From: Gilliamella sp. ESL0405
GTDB lineage: Bacteria; Pseudomonadota; Gammaproteobacteria; Enterobacterales; Orbaceae
DNA length: 64,000 nucleotides
Direction: 5' to 3'
Assembly: GCF_019469205.1 (NCBI RefSeq)
Contig: NZ_CP048265.1
Location: forward strand, 2,046,001-2,110,000
Part shown: positions 7,001 through 14,980 of the stretch, piece by piece
How positions within the stretch are numbered: the first letter of the stretch is position 1
Layout of the letters: the number at the start of each line of letters is the position of its first letter
Notes under the pieces: generated by a model
The model's input: only the letters and a program-made list of their open reading frames with translations
Told to the model about the DNA's origin: nothing
The model's database searches: none
Translations under genes and position numbers: made by a program

Positions 7001-7079
7001 AAACCGCCTATTCGGCGGTTATAATTATGATATATATATATAGTAATTTCATATTTCTAAGCTACCTATGCGGTAGTAG
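7001..7079 (-). ncRNA. Orphan mini-CRISPR RNA, CreR-like guide against the csy promoter
   Basis: The minus strand at 7054-7076 carries stem CTACC, loop GCATA, stem GGTAG and 8-nt handle CTTAGAAA: the same architecture and loop as the arrays, with compensated stem changes, so structure is conserved where sequence is not. A 32-nt spacer-like segment follows (7022-7053, starting TATGAAATTACT). Then comes hairpin CCGCC-GAATA-GGCGG (7004-7018) followed by TTTTTC, acting as terminator. Its centre is 58 bp from the first hairpin centre, close to the 60-bp array period, so it may be a converted second repeat. With a start near 7078 the RNA begins at the repeat and needs no leader. CreR-type RNAs that guide Cascade to cas promoters are known in other CRISPR types. 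Here function is inferred. Confidence 0.75.
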
Positions 7080-7084
7080 TAATT

Positions 7085-7124
7085 ATTATAAAATAATTAC
7101 TTTTGTATTACTACATTTCATAGG
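7085..7124 (-). promoter_or_regulatory. Promoter of the orphan guide RNA with an overlapping self-target
   Basis: A perfect -10 TATAAT lies at 7085-7090 on the minus strand, 6-7 bp before the expected start just ahead of the orphan repeat. The -35 is weak (TAGTAA at 17 bp). Overlapping this weak -35 area, CC (7123-7124) is followed by TATGAAAT, identical to guide positions 1-8, after which pairing is lost. The guide may therefore also damp its own synthesis. Confidence 0.6.
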
Positions 7125-7200
7125 GTATGACAGCTATATTTTATTGGATAGACGAAAATATCTTACATTAAATTTTGGGTTCAAAAGATTTGACCACCCT

Positions 7201-10200
7201 CTATTCTTTATAAAACCCATAACAAGGATTAAAGCACCAGCGTGTTCCACTTGCTAAACTAACTGTGCAAAATTCGTTTGCCAGCCGATATAGGTTTTTA
7301 TTTGGCAAATGTTCGGCTAGTTTTTCCATGGCTTGTTGTACGGTATTTGATAGCCATATTTGTACTTTTGGGTTATCTAACTGCCAATTTTGATATTGGA
7401 TAGCGTAATTTTCTGTTTCAGGGCATTGTTCATCTGGTTTTTGCCATGCATTTTCAGCATAACTAAAATTGTGATTACCATCTTCATCTAACTGACAGAC
7501 GTAATCATCTTCTTTTGGGCTTTTCATTCTAAATGGCGAGATCTTTTGCAAATGCACACAATGATGATGTGCCAAATTAGGTTGCCAATAACAAGTAACA
7601 TAGTTGCTTGTATGAGCATTAATGGCAAATAAGTCCGCCATGACATTATGCTCTAATTCAGCAAGCGTTAAACCATCTTCTGGTGATGAAACTATGCGTG
7701 GAATAGCATTAATATTTTCGAGTTGTTTGCTTGGTATAATTTCTTCGCTTTTATGTGATTTTAGTAAAAAATTAGGCTCTTGTTCAAAACCCGGTCTGGC
7801 AAAACAGGCTTCCGCTGAACCATAGTTGTTTCCTTTTTTTATCGATTCGATGTTACTGCCTAAGATTGCTACATTTGGGCTATGCGTAGATTTATCAGGA
7901 CGGTGTCGCCAAACGCGTCCGACTAATTGAATAATTGAACGCATAGATGAGGGCTCGACAATTGCCCAATCATAATCATGATCACGCCCTACTTCAGTAA
8001 CAGGTGTGCCAATGACGATAAAAATGTGATTCTGTATTTTGCTGTGTTTTATTGCTTCAATAATTTCCGGTTGCTTGAATAATGCTTTCGGATCGCTACG
8101 GTTTAAAATTCTATCTAGTTTTTCTTCCAATTGGCTACGTAGCAATAAAAGTTGTCTGGCATGGTAAACTACAATATGAAATACAGTATCTTCAGGTAAT
8201 GTTTGTTGCTGATACATCTGTTTAGTAATTGCGATGACATCTTCAGTATGGGCAAATCGGATTAAACCAATACTGACCTGTTTTTTTGATGTCTCGTCAG
8301 TCTGATGATATTGCTCGTGAAATAGGCTTGCTTGTTCCAGAATTTGCTTTGCTAAAATATGGTAATTGAGTTTTTCATTCGCTTTTTTATTTTTCTGATA
8401 ATCCAGTAATTTTAGAATATGTCCTTGACGACGAATCGCTTCTTTTTCTAGCTGCATTATGCGTGAGTGAACAAAATGTTGATGCTCATTTTTGAAATGA
8501 TTAAGATCATCAATTGGCATGACTGACTGATGATATTCGTCAAACCAACCGCAGATAATACGATTACTGCTTTGACTACTATTATTTTGATTCCATATTT
8601 TCCTTCCGGCTTGGTAGGCGTCAAATAAACCAGCTATCAGATCGGGGGTTAAAGTAGCAGAAGAAAGCAATACTTTACTACCATAAAGTCCTGCTAAATG
8701 AACTAATCTAGCTAAAGCAGGAAGATCGTGTTGATCAAAATCATCGGGTTCATCTAATATGAGATCAGAAGTAAGCAATCTTAATGTTGGTGCAATATAT
8801 TTACCGCCTTGAGTGCCTTCACTAGCTTGAATAATATGATCAATAGTACAGGTGACAATTGGGGTATAAAGTAATTGACGAGCTTTACTGTTTTCAATAA
8901 TAGTACCCAATTCGGTATCAGCAATGCCTGTTTCAGCGACATCAACGTATTCATCCATTAAAGATTCGATAGATTCGCTACCGTAACTTTCAGGATTATG
9001 ATTCTGTGAATTTTGCTCGTTATAGGTGTTATTTTCTCGTCTCTTTTGTTCTGATTTCGCATCACTTTCTAACTCAAATAAGGTTTTTGACGCACTTCCA
9101 CCAACTAAGGTTGCCACATGCTCATCTGTCAGTTGTAGTCTGTCTCTAAGTGCTTTACCTGTCTGCAATGTTAATACTCGTAAACCTAACGCAATGGTAA
9201 AACGCACACCACGTTTAGGATTAGCTAATGCATAAATAATTCGGCCGTTCGCTAACGTTTTACCGCAACCTGTTGATGCCATATTTATCCCAAAAAAACC
9301 GTTTTCATCACTCGTTTGCTGATAACTTTTAGCCAAATCAAATGCATGATTTTGCCATTGAAAACGTTTGATTGTCGTACGTTGTGTAAATGCTTTATGG
9401 TGGTTAATTGCTGGTAATTCCATTGCCATTTTGGGTAGTAATCGAACAAATCGAGCTGATAAGTTAGCAACACCAATTAAATGATCATCTAAGCGCTGTT
9501 TCGGTTTTTTTTGATAATTGGTATTGGCAATCAAGATTTCTTTGTTTTTACCTGCTTCATCATTTACCAAAGATAAACTTGAAAAATTGTGATCAGCAAC
9601 CATTAAACTCAAACGAGATATATGTAATAAAAATTCATCAATTGCAGTTAGCTGCATTAAAGGCGGGTGATTAAGTGCTTTACTTGCATAACGACAGAGT
9701 TTTTTTAACCATGCATTACTTAACGTTATATCATCTTTAAGCTGCCAAAAAGAGTTTGGATTAGCATGTTGACTATTTTTATTTTTAACCCAACCTTCAA
9801 CGGCTTTTAGTGTTTTATAAAAATTGTCTTGTTTGAAGTTAGCAAGTAATAGTTCATTCTTCTGCTTTTTTTTCTTATCGCCACCCATTGATTCTGATAA
9901 AAAAGGCATTCGATGATGTGAAACAATTAACCAAGCAATCCATTGAGCTAATAAGGGTATTTGAGTTAAATCACCTTTTTCGGTGCATGTTAAATCTTGA
10001 TGCCAGTTTGGATTTTGCTCTTGATATTCTGAAAAATTGGCTAGCCGTTCCAATACGGCTTGATTGCTAGTACAATTTTTAATCATTAATAAAAATATTT
10101 GTAATGAAATCCACTCATGCCGATAAGGATCACCTGCTATTGCTGTTTCCGCTCGTAATTTATTTTGAAATCCGATAGTCGCTTTACCTAGATCATGTAA

Positions 10201-10563
10201 TAAAGCAGCAATGGTGGTAATAAGTTGAATTGATGTTGTATATTGCCAAGTCTCTTCGCAGTTATTACGTAAAATATCTCGTTTTGTACGATTAGTCGGC
10301 ACTCGTCCTTGCTGGTTAAATTGGCTTTTATCGCCGACAATCCAAAGGAGATCAGTTAGATTTTTTCCATGTGTCCAGTAGCAAGCAACAGCAGTATTTT
10401 TTCGAGCGGTTTTTCGTAATAATTTATAAAGCGTTTGTAAACCGGCAGAAGTCATCGGCGTTTGCCAAGTTCGTTCACCACAACGCTCAGCAAATTGATC
10501 GATGATTCGGCGGGTTTCTGTTAATGCTCTTTTTTTGCATTGGCTCACAAGTAAAATATTCAT
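7201..10563 (-). CDS. cas3: Cas2-3 fusion nuclease-helicase (type I-F Cas3)
   Basis: A protein of 1120 aa: an N-terminal Cas2-like domain (about 1-95), an HD nuclease domain with HDLGKATIGFQNKL starting at residue 123, a superfamily 2 helicase with Walker A ASTGCGKT near residue 430 and DEPD near 606, and a C-terminal Cas3 region. The Cas2-Cas3 fusion is diagnostic of type I-F. It serves both spacer integration with Cas1 and degradation of DNA bound by the Csy complex. The start overlaps the cas1 stop by 4 bp (ATGA). All key motifs are intact, so the system looks interference-competent. Confidence 0.97.
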   Translation of the reverse strand: MNILLVSQCKKRALTETRRIIDQFAERCGERTWQTPMTSAGLQTLYKLLRKTARKNTAVACYWTHGKNLTDLLWIVGDKSQFNQQGRVPTNRTKRDILRNNCEETWQYTTSIQLITTIAALLHDLGKATIGFQNKLRAETAIAGDPYRHEWISLQIFLLMIKNCTSNQAVLERLANFSEYQEQNPNWHQDLTCTEKGDLTQIPLLAQWIAWLIVSHHRMPFLSESMGGDKKKKQKNELLLANFKQDNFYKTLKAVEGWVKNKNSQHANPNSFWQLKDDITLSNAWLKKLCRYASKALNHPPLMQLTAIDEFLLHISRLSLMVADHNFSSLSLVNDEAGKNKEILIANTNYQKKPKQRLDDHLIGVANLSARFVRLLPKMAMELPAINHHKAFTQRTTIKRFQWQNHAFDLAKSYQQTSDENGFFGINMASTGCGKTLANGRIIYALANPKRGVRFTIALGLRVLTLQTGKALRDRLQLTDEHVATLVGGSASKTLFELESDAKSEQKRRENNTYNEQNSQNHNPESYGSESIESLMDEYVDVAETGIADTELGTIIENSKARQLLYTPIVTCTIDHIIQASEGTQGGKYIAPTLRLLTSDLILDEPDDFDQHDLPALARLVHLAGLYGSKVLLSSATLTPDLIAGLFDAYQAGRKIWNQNNSSQSSNRIICGWFDEYHQSVMPIDDLNHFKNEHQHFVHSRIMQLEKEAIRRQGHILKLLDYQKNKKANEKLNYHILAKQILEQASLFHEQYHQTDETSKKQVSIGLIRFAHTEDVIAITKQMYQQQTLPEDTVFHIVVYHARQLLLLRSQLEEKLDRILNRSDPKALFKQPEIIEAIKHSKIQNHIFIVIGTPVTEVGRDHDYDWAIVEPSSMRSIIQLVGRVWRHRPDKSTHSPNVAILGSNIESIKKGNNYGSAEACFARPGFEQEPNFLLKSHKSEEIIPSKQLENINAIPRIVSSPEDGLTLAELEHNVMADLFAINAHTSNYVTCYWQPNLAHHHCVHLQKISPFRMKSPKEDDYVCQLDEDGNHNFSYAENAWQKPDEQCPETENYAIQYQNWQLDNPKVQIWLSNTVQQAMEKLAEHLPNKNLYRLANEFCTVSLASGTRWCFNPCYGFYKE

Positions 10564-11513
10564 GTTTTATCCGCAATTTGTTTTAACGTATCAATAATCA
10601 TATCGAGCGCGCCTAATTGCGCGAATTGTGAAATACAAGATTGACGAAATGTTTTCTCATCATCACCTTGCATAGCAGATATAAAAGCTTGAGGTAAAAC
10701 CATGCCATCTTTAATAATATCAGCAGCATCAAAAACTAAGCCGCCACGTCGAGTTTTGCCATGTAAAATAGCTAAACCATGTGGCAAACCCAATACCCAA
10801 CAAGCCGTAGCACCTAAACCATAAGCTAAATAATTACCATGATCTAAAAATTGATTAGCAGGATCATGGCTGTTACCTCGAGTGGCATGCTCTCTTTTAA
10901 ATTTGTCATCTTGCAACGTTAATTGATTTGCCATTGCATACAATCTTTTGCTAAATCGTCCTTCTGCTGTTAACAGAGATTGACTATTTTTAGCCGTATC
11001 AAACTGTTCTCTGGCATCGTTGATAATGTTAGTTAATTGATTTTGATCTACTGTCCAATCAAATTCTAACCAACTCGATTGAATGATGTTAAGTCGATGC
11101 TGTTGTAACATTTTAGCGGCTTGTAATCGGCGCTGATCATCAAACCAAAATTGGCACCAACTTTGTAAGTATTCAGTTGCACGATACTCACTTTGAGGTG
11201 AAAAAAATTGACAAGCAAACTCTGATTCGGTCGAAGCAAATAGTGGTGTTCCGCCACCACCACAAAATCCAATCATTACCCCGGCTCTTGAAAGTTCGCG
11301 GACAGCAGCTTGCGTTAATGAAGTACCGGTACCAAGTAAAATGCAGGTGGTGTTAGCTATCGGAATGTTCCAATACAATGATTGCTGCCCTTGATCGGTG
11401 ACATACTCAACTCGACCACCATTGACTAAAACCCGGCAGTGTTCTAAATAATAAATATTAGCACGCTTGGAATGTAAAATGGTTTTAAGATCAGAAGAGT
11501 GAATCAAATCCAT
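10560..11513 (-). CDS. cas1: Cas1 integrase (type I-F)
   Basis: A protein of 317 aa typical of Cas1f, starting MDLIHSSDLKTILHSKRANI. The metal-binding core is seen in AEGRFSKRLYAMANQL (about 182-197) and in the LDHGNYLAYGLGATACWVLG / LPHGLAILHGKTRRGGLVFD region (about 222-262). With Cas2-3 it integrates new spacers at the leader ends of arrays A and B. It is the first gene of a cas1-cas2-3 transcription unit that is separate from csy. Confidence 0.97.
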   Translation of the reverse strand: MDLIHSSDLKTILHSKRANIYYLEHCRVLVNGGRVEYVTDQGQQSLYWNIPIANTTCILLGTGTSLTQAAVRELSRAGVMIGFCGGGGTPLFASTESEFACQFFSPQSEYRATEYLQSWCQFWFDDQRRLQAAKMLQQHRLNIIQSSWLEFDWTVDQNQLTNIINDAREQFDTAKNSQSLLTAEGRFSKRLYAMANQLTLQDDKFKREHATRGNSHDPANQFLDHGNYLAYGLGATACWVLGLPHGLAILHGKTRRGGLVFDAADIIKDGMVLPQAFISAMQGDDEKTFRQSCISQFAQLGALDMIIDTLKQIADKT

Positions 11514-11537
11514 GATTATAAGAAAATAAATTCAATT

Positions 11538-11573
11538 TTTACATAATGACAAATTAACACTGTTTTATGTAAA
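11538..11573 (-). promoter_or_regulatory. Dyad upstream of cas1 sharing a half-site with the csy leader
   Basis: Perfect 9-bp arms TTTACATAA (11538-11546) and TTATGTAAA (11565-11573) are separated by 18 bp and lie 25-60 bp before the cas1 ATG. The 12-mer TGTTTTATGTAA (11561-11572) recurs exactly at 6873-6884 in the csy leader dyad. A common DNA-binding regulator of both cas transcription units is the simplest reading. A clear -35/-10 pair for cas1 was not found. Confidence 0.5.
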
Positions 11574-11732
11574 AAACGAGTTTTTTTAAATAACAATTTT
11601 TATAAAAGCTAATTCAATAAATCGCTTTACTAATTATAAGATGATAAATTATTAACCAGTTTAAGATGTTCGTTGTTTAAATAAAATACAATGACAATTC
11701 CAGCCATTAAAATAAGAGCATTTTAAAACGCA

Positions 11733-11772
11733 AAAACCCCGCTCCTCAAAAAATTTTCAGGAGCGGGGTTTT
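11733..11772 (-). terminator. Strong terminator downstream of yfcA
   Basis: A 14-bp perfect stem AAAACCCCGCTCCT/AGGAGCGGGGTTTT with a 12-base loop. T-runs on both sides make it potentially bidirectional. It ends the prmB-aroC-yfcA unit and separates it from cas1. The DNA from 11574 to 11732 is AT-rich and shows nothing else. Confidence 0.9.
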
Positions 11773-11801
11773 GTGATTAATCGTAAGTATCTTTTTATTC
11801 T

Positions 11802-12557
11802 CTAAGAGAAGAAGTTTTCATAGATGAGTTTGATACTCATAATAGTGGAAACGGTAATAAGCATTGGTCTTATCAATTTTCGCCCTTTAGCGATAACCAT
11901 TTTGGCCCCTAATCTTGCGCCAATAAATTGACCAACAAGCATAACAAGACCAATTGACCATACCACTTCTCCACCAACAATAAAAAAGATTAAGCCCGCT
12001 AAGTTAGAGGTAAAATTGAGTACTTTGGTATGTGCAGTGGCTTTGGTTAAATTAAAACCGGCAAGAGTGATATAGGCGAGTGCGTAAAATGAGCCAGCTC
12101 CGGGCCCAAAAAAACCGTCATAAAATCCGATAGCTAATGCTGGTAATAAGGCGAATTGGATTATGGTTAGGCGACTTTTACGATCATTTTCACCAATGGT
12201 CGGGGAGAGTAAGAAATAGAGCCCAACACTAATAGTTAAGATCGGTAAGAGTAATTTTAAGAAGTCAGCTTGTATATGCATGACGGATAATGTGCCAAGC
12301 GCCGAGCCAATAAAGGCACAGGTAATTGCGAATTTTTGCTGTTTTAAATCAACCATGCGTTCACGAATAAAGTAAAGGCTGGCAGAAAAAGATCCCCCAG
12401 TACTTTGTAATTTATTGGTGGCTAAAGCACTGGCTGGCGGTAAGCCAACCGCCAAAAGAGCCGGTACTGTTAATAGCCCACCGCCACCAGCAATAGAATC
12501 AATAAAACCAGCCAACATGGCAATAAAAAAAAGTAAAGCCAGTAATTCGTAACTCAT
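11802..12557 (-). CDS. yfcA: TauE/SafE-family membrane permease YfcA
   Basis: A protein of 251 aa with about eight hydrophobic segments and family motifs FIDSIAGGGGLLTVPAL (18-34) and GFYDGFFGPGAGSFYALA (about 143-160). Family members are putative exporters of sulfonates or related organic anions in the inner membrane. The actual substrate of YfcA is not established. It follows aroC by 2 bp, the same order as prmB-aroC-yfcA in E. coli apart from the missing mepA, so co-transcription is likely. Confidence 0.9.
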   Translation of the reverse strand: MSYELLALLFFIAMLAGFIDSIAGGGGLLTVPALLAVGLPPASALATNKLQSTGGSFSASLYFIRERMVDLKQQKFAITCAFIGSALGTLSVMHIQADFLKLLLPILTISVGLYFLLSPTIGENDRKSRLTIIQFALLPALAIGFYDGFFGPGAGSFYALAYITLAGFNLTKATAHTKVLNFTSNLAGLIFFIVGGEVVWSIGLVMLVGQFIGARLGAKMVIAKGRKLIRPMLITVSTIMSIKLIYENFFS

Positions 12558-12559
12558 GA

Positions 12560-13627
12560 TTATTTTACATCACTACATTGTGCAAGGTGTCGAAGATAAT
12601 GATCCATTAAAACAATTGCAACCATTGCTTCAGCAATTGGTACTGCTCGGATCCCCACACAAGGATCATGTCGACCATGCGTCGATACTTCAACGCTATC
12701 ACCATTAACATTAATCGACTGCCCGGCAATTTCAATACTTGGCGTAGGTTTTAAAGCAATACTTGCCAAAATGGTTTGCCCGGAGCTAATACCGCCTAAA
12801 ATACCGCCAGCGTGGTTAGATAAAAAGCCTTCAGGGGTAATTTCATCACGATTTTCACTGCCTCGCTTATTAATTACCGCAAAGCCGTCACCTATTTCAA
12901 CACCTTTAACCGCATTAATGCTCATTAAAGCATGGGCAAGTTCTGCATCTAATTTGTCGAACACAGGTTCACCCAGCCCAACAGGAACATTTTGCGCAAC
13001 CACACACACTTTTGCGCCAATTGAATCACCCTCTTTTTTAAGCTTTCTCAGTAAACTGTCAAGCGCTTCAAGTTTGCTTTCATCAGCACAAAAAAACGGA
13101 TTTTGTTCAACTTGTTGCCAGTCTTTAAGCTCACACTCAATATCACCCATTTGCGCTAAATAGCCACGAATTTGTATACCAAGTTTTTCGTATAGATACT
13201 TTTTAGCAATAGCACCAGCAGCAACCCGCATAGCAGTTTCACGAGCAGAAGCGCGACCACCGCCACGGTAATCACGGATACCATATTTTTTTTGGTAGGT
13301 GAAATCAGCATGACTTGGTCTAAAAATATCTTTTATTTGACTATAATCTTGTGAACGCTGATCGGTATTTTCAATTAATAAACCAATACTGGTACCGGTT
13401 GTGATGCCTTGAAAAACACCAGACAAAATTTTCACCTGATCAGGCTCGCGTCGCTGAGTAGTGTAACGGGAGGTGCCCGGCCGGCGACGATCAAGATCGT
13501 GTTGCATATCAGCTTCGGTTAAGCTAAGACCAGGAGGCACGCCGTCAACTATGCAGCCTAATGCAGTACCATGCGACTCACCAAAAGTCGTCACTTTAAA
13601 TAATTTTCCGATTGAGTTTCCTGACAT
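12560..13627 (-). CDS. aroC: Chorismate synthase
   Basis: A protein of 355 aa, family-typical length. It converts EPSP to chorismate, the last step of the shikimate pathway, using reduced FMN. Signature stretches [19 protein letters not shown] (17-35), [19 protein letters not shown] (47-65) and the [20 protein letters not shown] motif (about 129-148) are present. It lies between prmB (32 bp upstream) and yfcA. Chorismate feeds pheA further along this window. Confidence 0.98.
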   Translation of the reverse strand: MSGNSIGKLFKVTTFGESHGTALGCIVDGVPPGLSLTEADMQHDLDRRRPGTSRYTTQRREPDQVKILSGVFQGITTGTSIGLLIENTDQRSQDYSQIKDIFRPSHADFTYQKKYGIRDYRGGGRASARETAMRVAAGAIAKKYLYEKLGIQIRGYLAQMGDIECELKDWQQVEQNPFFCADESKLEALDSLLRKLKKEGDSIGAKVCVVAQNVPVGLGEPVFDKLDAELAHALMSINAVKGVEIGDGFAVINKRGSENRDEITPEGFLSNHAGGILGGISSGQTILASIALKPTPSIEIAGQSINVNGDSVEVSTHGRHDPCVGIRAVPIAEAMVAIVLMDHYLRHLAQCSDVK

Positions 13628-13659
13628 AATATTTTTATTCCGATTAGAGAAAAACTTAC

Positions 13660-14550
13660 TTAAAAATAGTGATGATATTTAATCAGCTCTTCACGTGTTA
13701 TGGAAAAAACACCCAGTCCACCACGTTCAAATTCAATCCAATTAAACGGTACATCGGGATATTGTTGTTGTAAACTGACCCAACTATTACCAACTTCACA
13801 AACTAACACGCCGTTTGGTGCTAAATAATTAACGGCATCACGTAATATTCTTTTTGCTAAATCCAAACCATCATCACCAGCTTCAAGCGCGAGTTTAGGC
13901 TCATACTCAAACTCTTCCGGCAGATCATTCATATCTTCATCATCCACATAAGGTGGGTTTGACACAATAAGATCGTATTGTTTAGTTGGAATATCGTTAA
14001 ACAGATCGGACAAAATAGGCGTGACTTGAAACATCATTTGATGCAAATCAATATTGGTTTGGGCAACATCGAGTGCCTCTAAAGAGATATCTGTTATATC
14101 AACATGTGCTTGTGGAAAAGCATACGCACAAGCAATACCGATACAACCACTTCCGGTGCATAAGTCTAAAATATTTTGTGGCTGAGTTGTTAATAGGGTT
14201 TCAAATCGATTATCGATTAACTCGCCAATTGGCGATCTGGGTATTAATACTCGCTCATCGATATAAAAACTATGTCCGCAAAACCAAGCTTGATTGATCA
14301 AATAAGGCGTAGGTACCCGATCATTAATTCGTTTATTGACTAAATCAATGAGCTGAAGTTTTTCGTCATTAGTGAGATTAGCTGCGTAAAATTCAGGAGG
14401 AATAAATAATGATAAGCCTAAAGTAGATAAAATAAGTTGCTTCGCTTCATCAATAGGGTTATCTGTTCCATGCCCTAAATAGATATCTGACAGGCTAAAT
14501 TGCGAAGTAGTCCAGCGAATAAAATCCTGAACAGTACGTAAGTTTTCCAT
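13660..14550 (-). CDS. prmB: Ribosomal protein L3 glutamine methyltransferase
   Basis: A protein of 296 aa. A SAM-dependent methyltransferase with motif [17 protein letters not shown] (about 146-161) and the NPPY catalytic tetrapeptide in [16 protein letters not shown] (about 213-228), which defines the glutamine N5-methyltransferase group. PrmB methylates L3 during 50S assembly, and adjacency to aroC as in E. coli supports PrmB over the release-factor enzyme PrmC. Confidence 0.95.
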   Translation of the reverse strand: MENLRTVQDFIRWTTSQFSLSDIYLGHGTDNPIDEAKQLILSTLGLSLFIPPEFYAANLTNDEKLQLIDLVNKRINDRVPTPYLINQAWFCGHSFYIDERVLIPRSPIGELIDNRFETLLTTQPQNILDLCTGSGCIGIACAYAFPQAHVDITDISLEALDVAQTNIDLHQMMFQVTPILSDLFNDIPTKQYDLIVSNPPYVDDEDMNDLPEEFEYEPKLALEAGDDGLDLAKRILRDAVNYLAPNGVLVCEVGNSWVSLQQQYPDVPFNWIEFERGGLGVFSITREELIKYHHYF

Positions 14551-14700
14551 ATTGGCTCCGAATGATCAAGGAGAGGAAGGGTTTACTGGTTATTCGAGCT
14601 TATTTACCACAGAGGCTTTACCAAAGAAACGTCGAAAGTTCCAACTGGTAATTAAGTTTAAACCAGTGGTGCGCATCCTTCTGTGATTAAATCAATATAA

Positions 14701-14788
14701 TGGCGGTGAGGAAGGGATTCGAACCCTTGATACGTTGCCGTATACACACTTTCCAGGCGTGCTCCTTCAACCACTCGGACACCTCACC
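14701..14788 (-). tRNA. tRNA-Ser (anticodon GGA)
   Basis: The minus strand starts GGTGAGGTGTCCGAGTGGTT and pairs with CCTCACC at the 3' end, followed by discriminator G and an encoded CCA. The anticodon loop CTGGAAAG gives GGA, reading UCC/UCU. The extra-long variable arm (CGTATACGGCAACGTATC region) and GGTTCGAATCC T-arm are class II serine features. Length is 88 nt including CCA. Confidence 0.97.
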
Positions 14789-14858
14789 TTAATTTAAGAG
14801 CCTGCATTTTGTAGCAGGCTGCATACTATAATGATCTCAGCACAATTAATCAAGTATT

Positions 14859-14948
14859 TTAATTCATACAAACAATCACGCCAAATGCGGCAATAATTGA
14901 TAGAATAAGTACTGTCGCAATTAAACCGTATTTTAAATCTGTATTCAT
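14859..14948 (-). CDS. ynhF: 29-aa membrane protein, YnhF homologue
   Basis: The ATG at 14948, preceded by GGAGAGAG, opens a 29-codon frame MNTDLKYGLIATVLILSIIA, then AFGVIVCMN and a stop. It aligns over its whole length with E. coli YnhF (MSTDLKFSLVTTIIVLGLIV...), a single-span inner-membrane small protein of unknown function. Hydrophobic residues 8-26 form the membrane segment. It is a stand-alone gene between prc and the tRNA, far below usual gene-finder length limits. Confidence 0.85.
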   Translation of the reverse strand: MNTDLKYGLIATVLILSIIAAFGVIVCMN

Positions 14949-14980
14949 ATTCTCTCTCCAATTAATTTCTTAATTCTAAT

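Noticed and set aside
7177-7199. Hairpin with a 2-base bulge just after the cas2-3 stop codon as a terminator
   Set aside because: The stem is imperfect and followed by AAAATTTAATG, not a T-run. Read-through toward the orphan guide cannot be excluded.
11514-11640. Possible orphan-guide target before cas1
   Set aside because: I searched both strands by eye for CC followed by TATGA-type seeds and found none. Any joint control of cas1 would have to be by another route.
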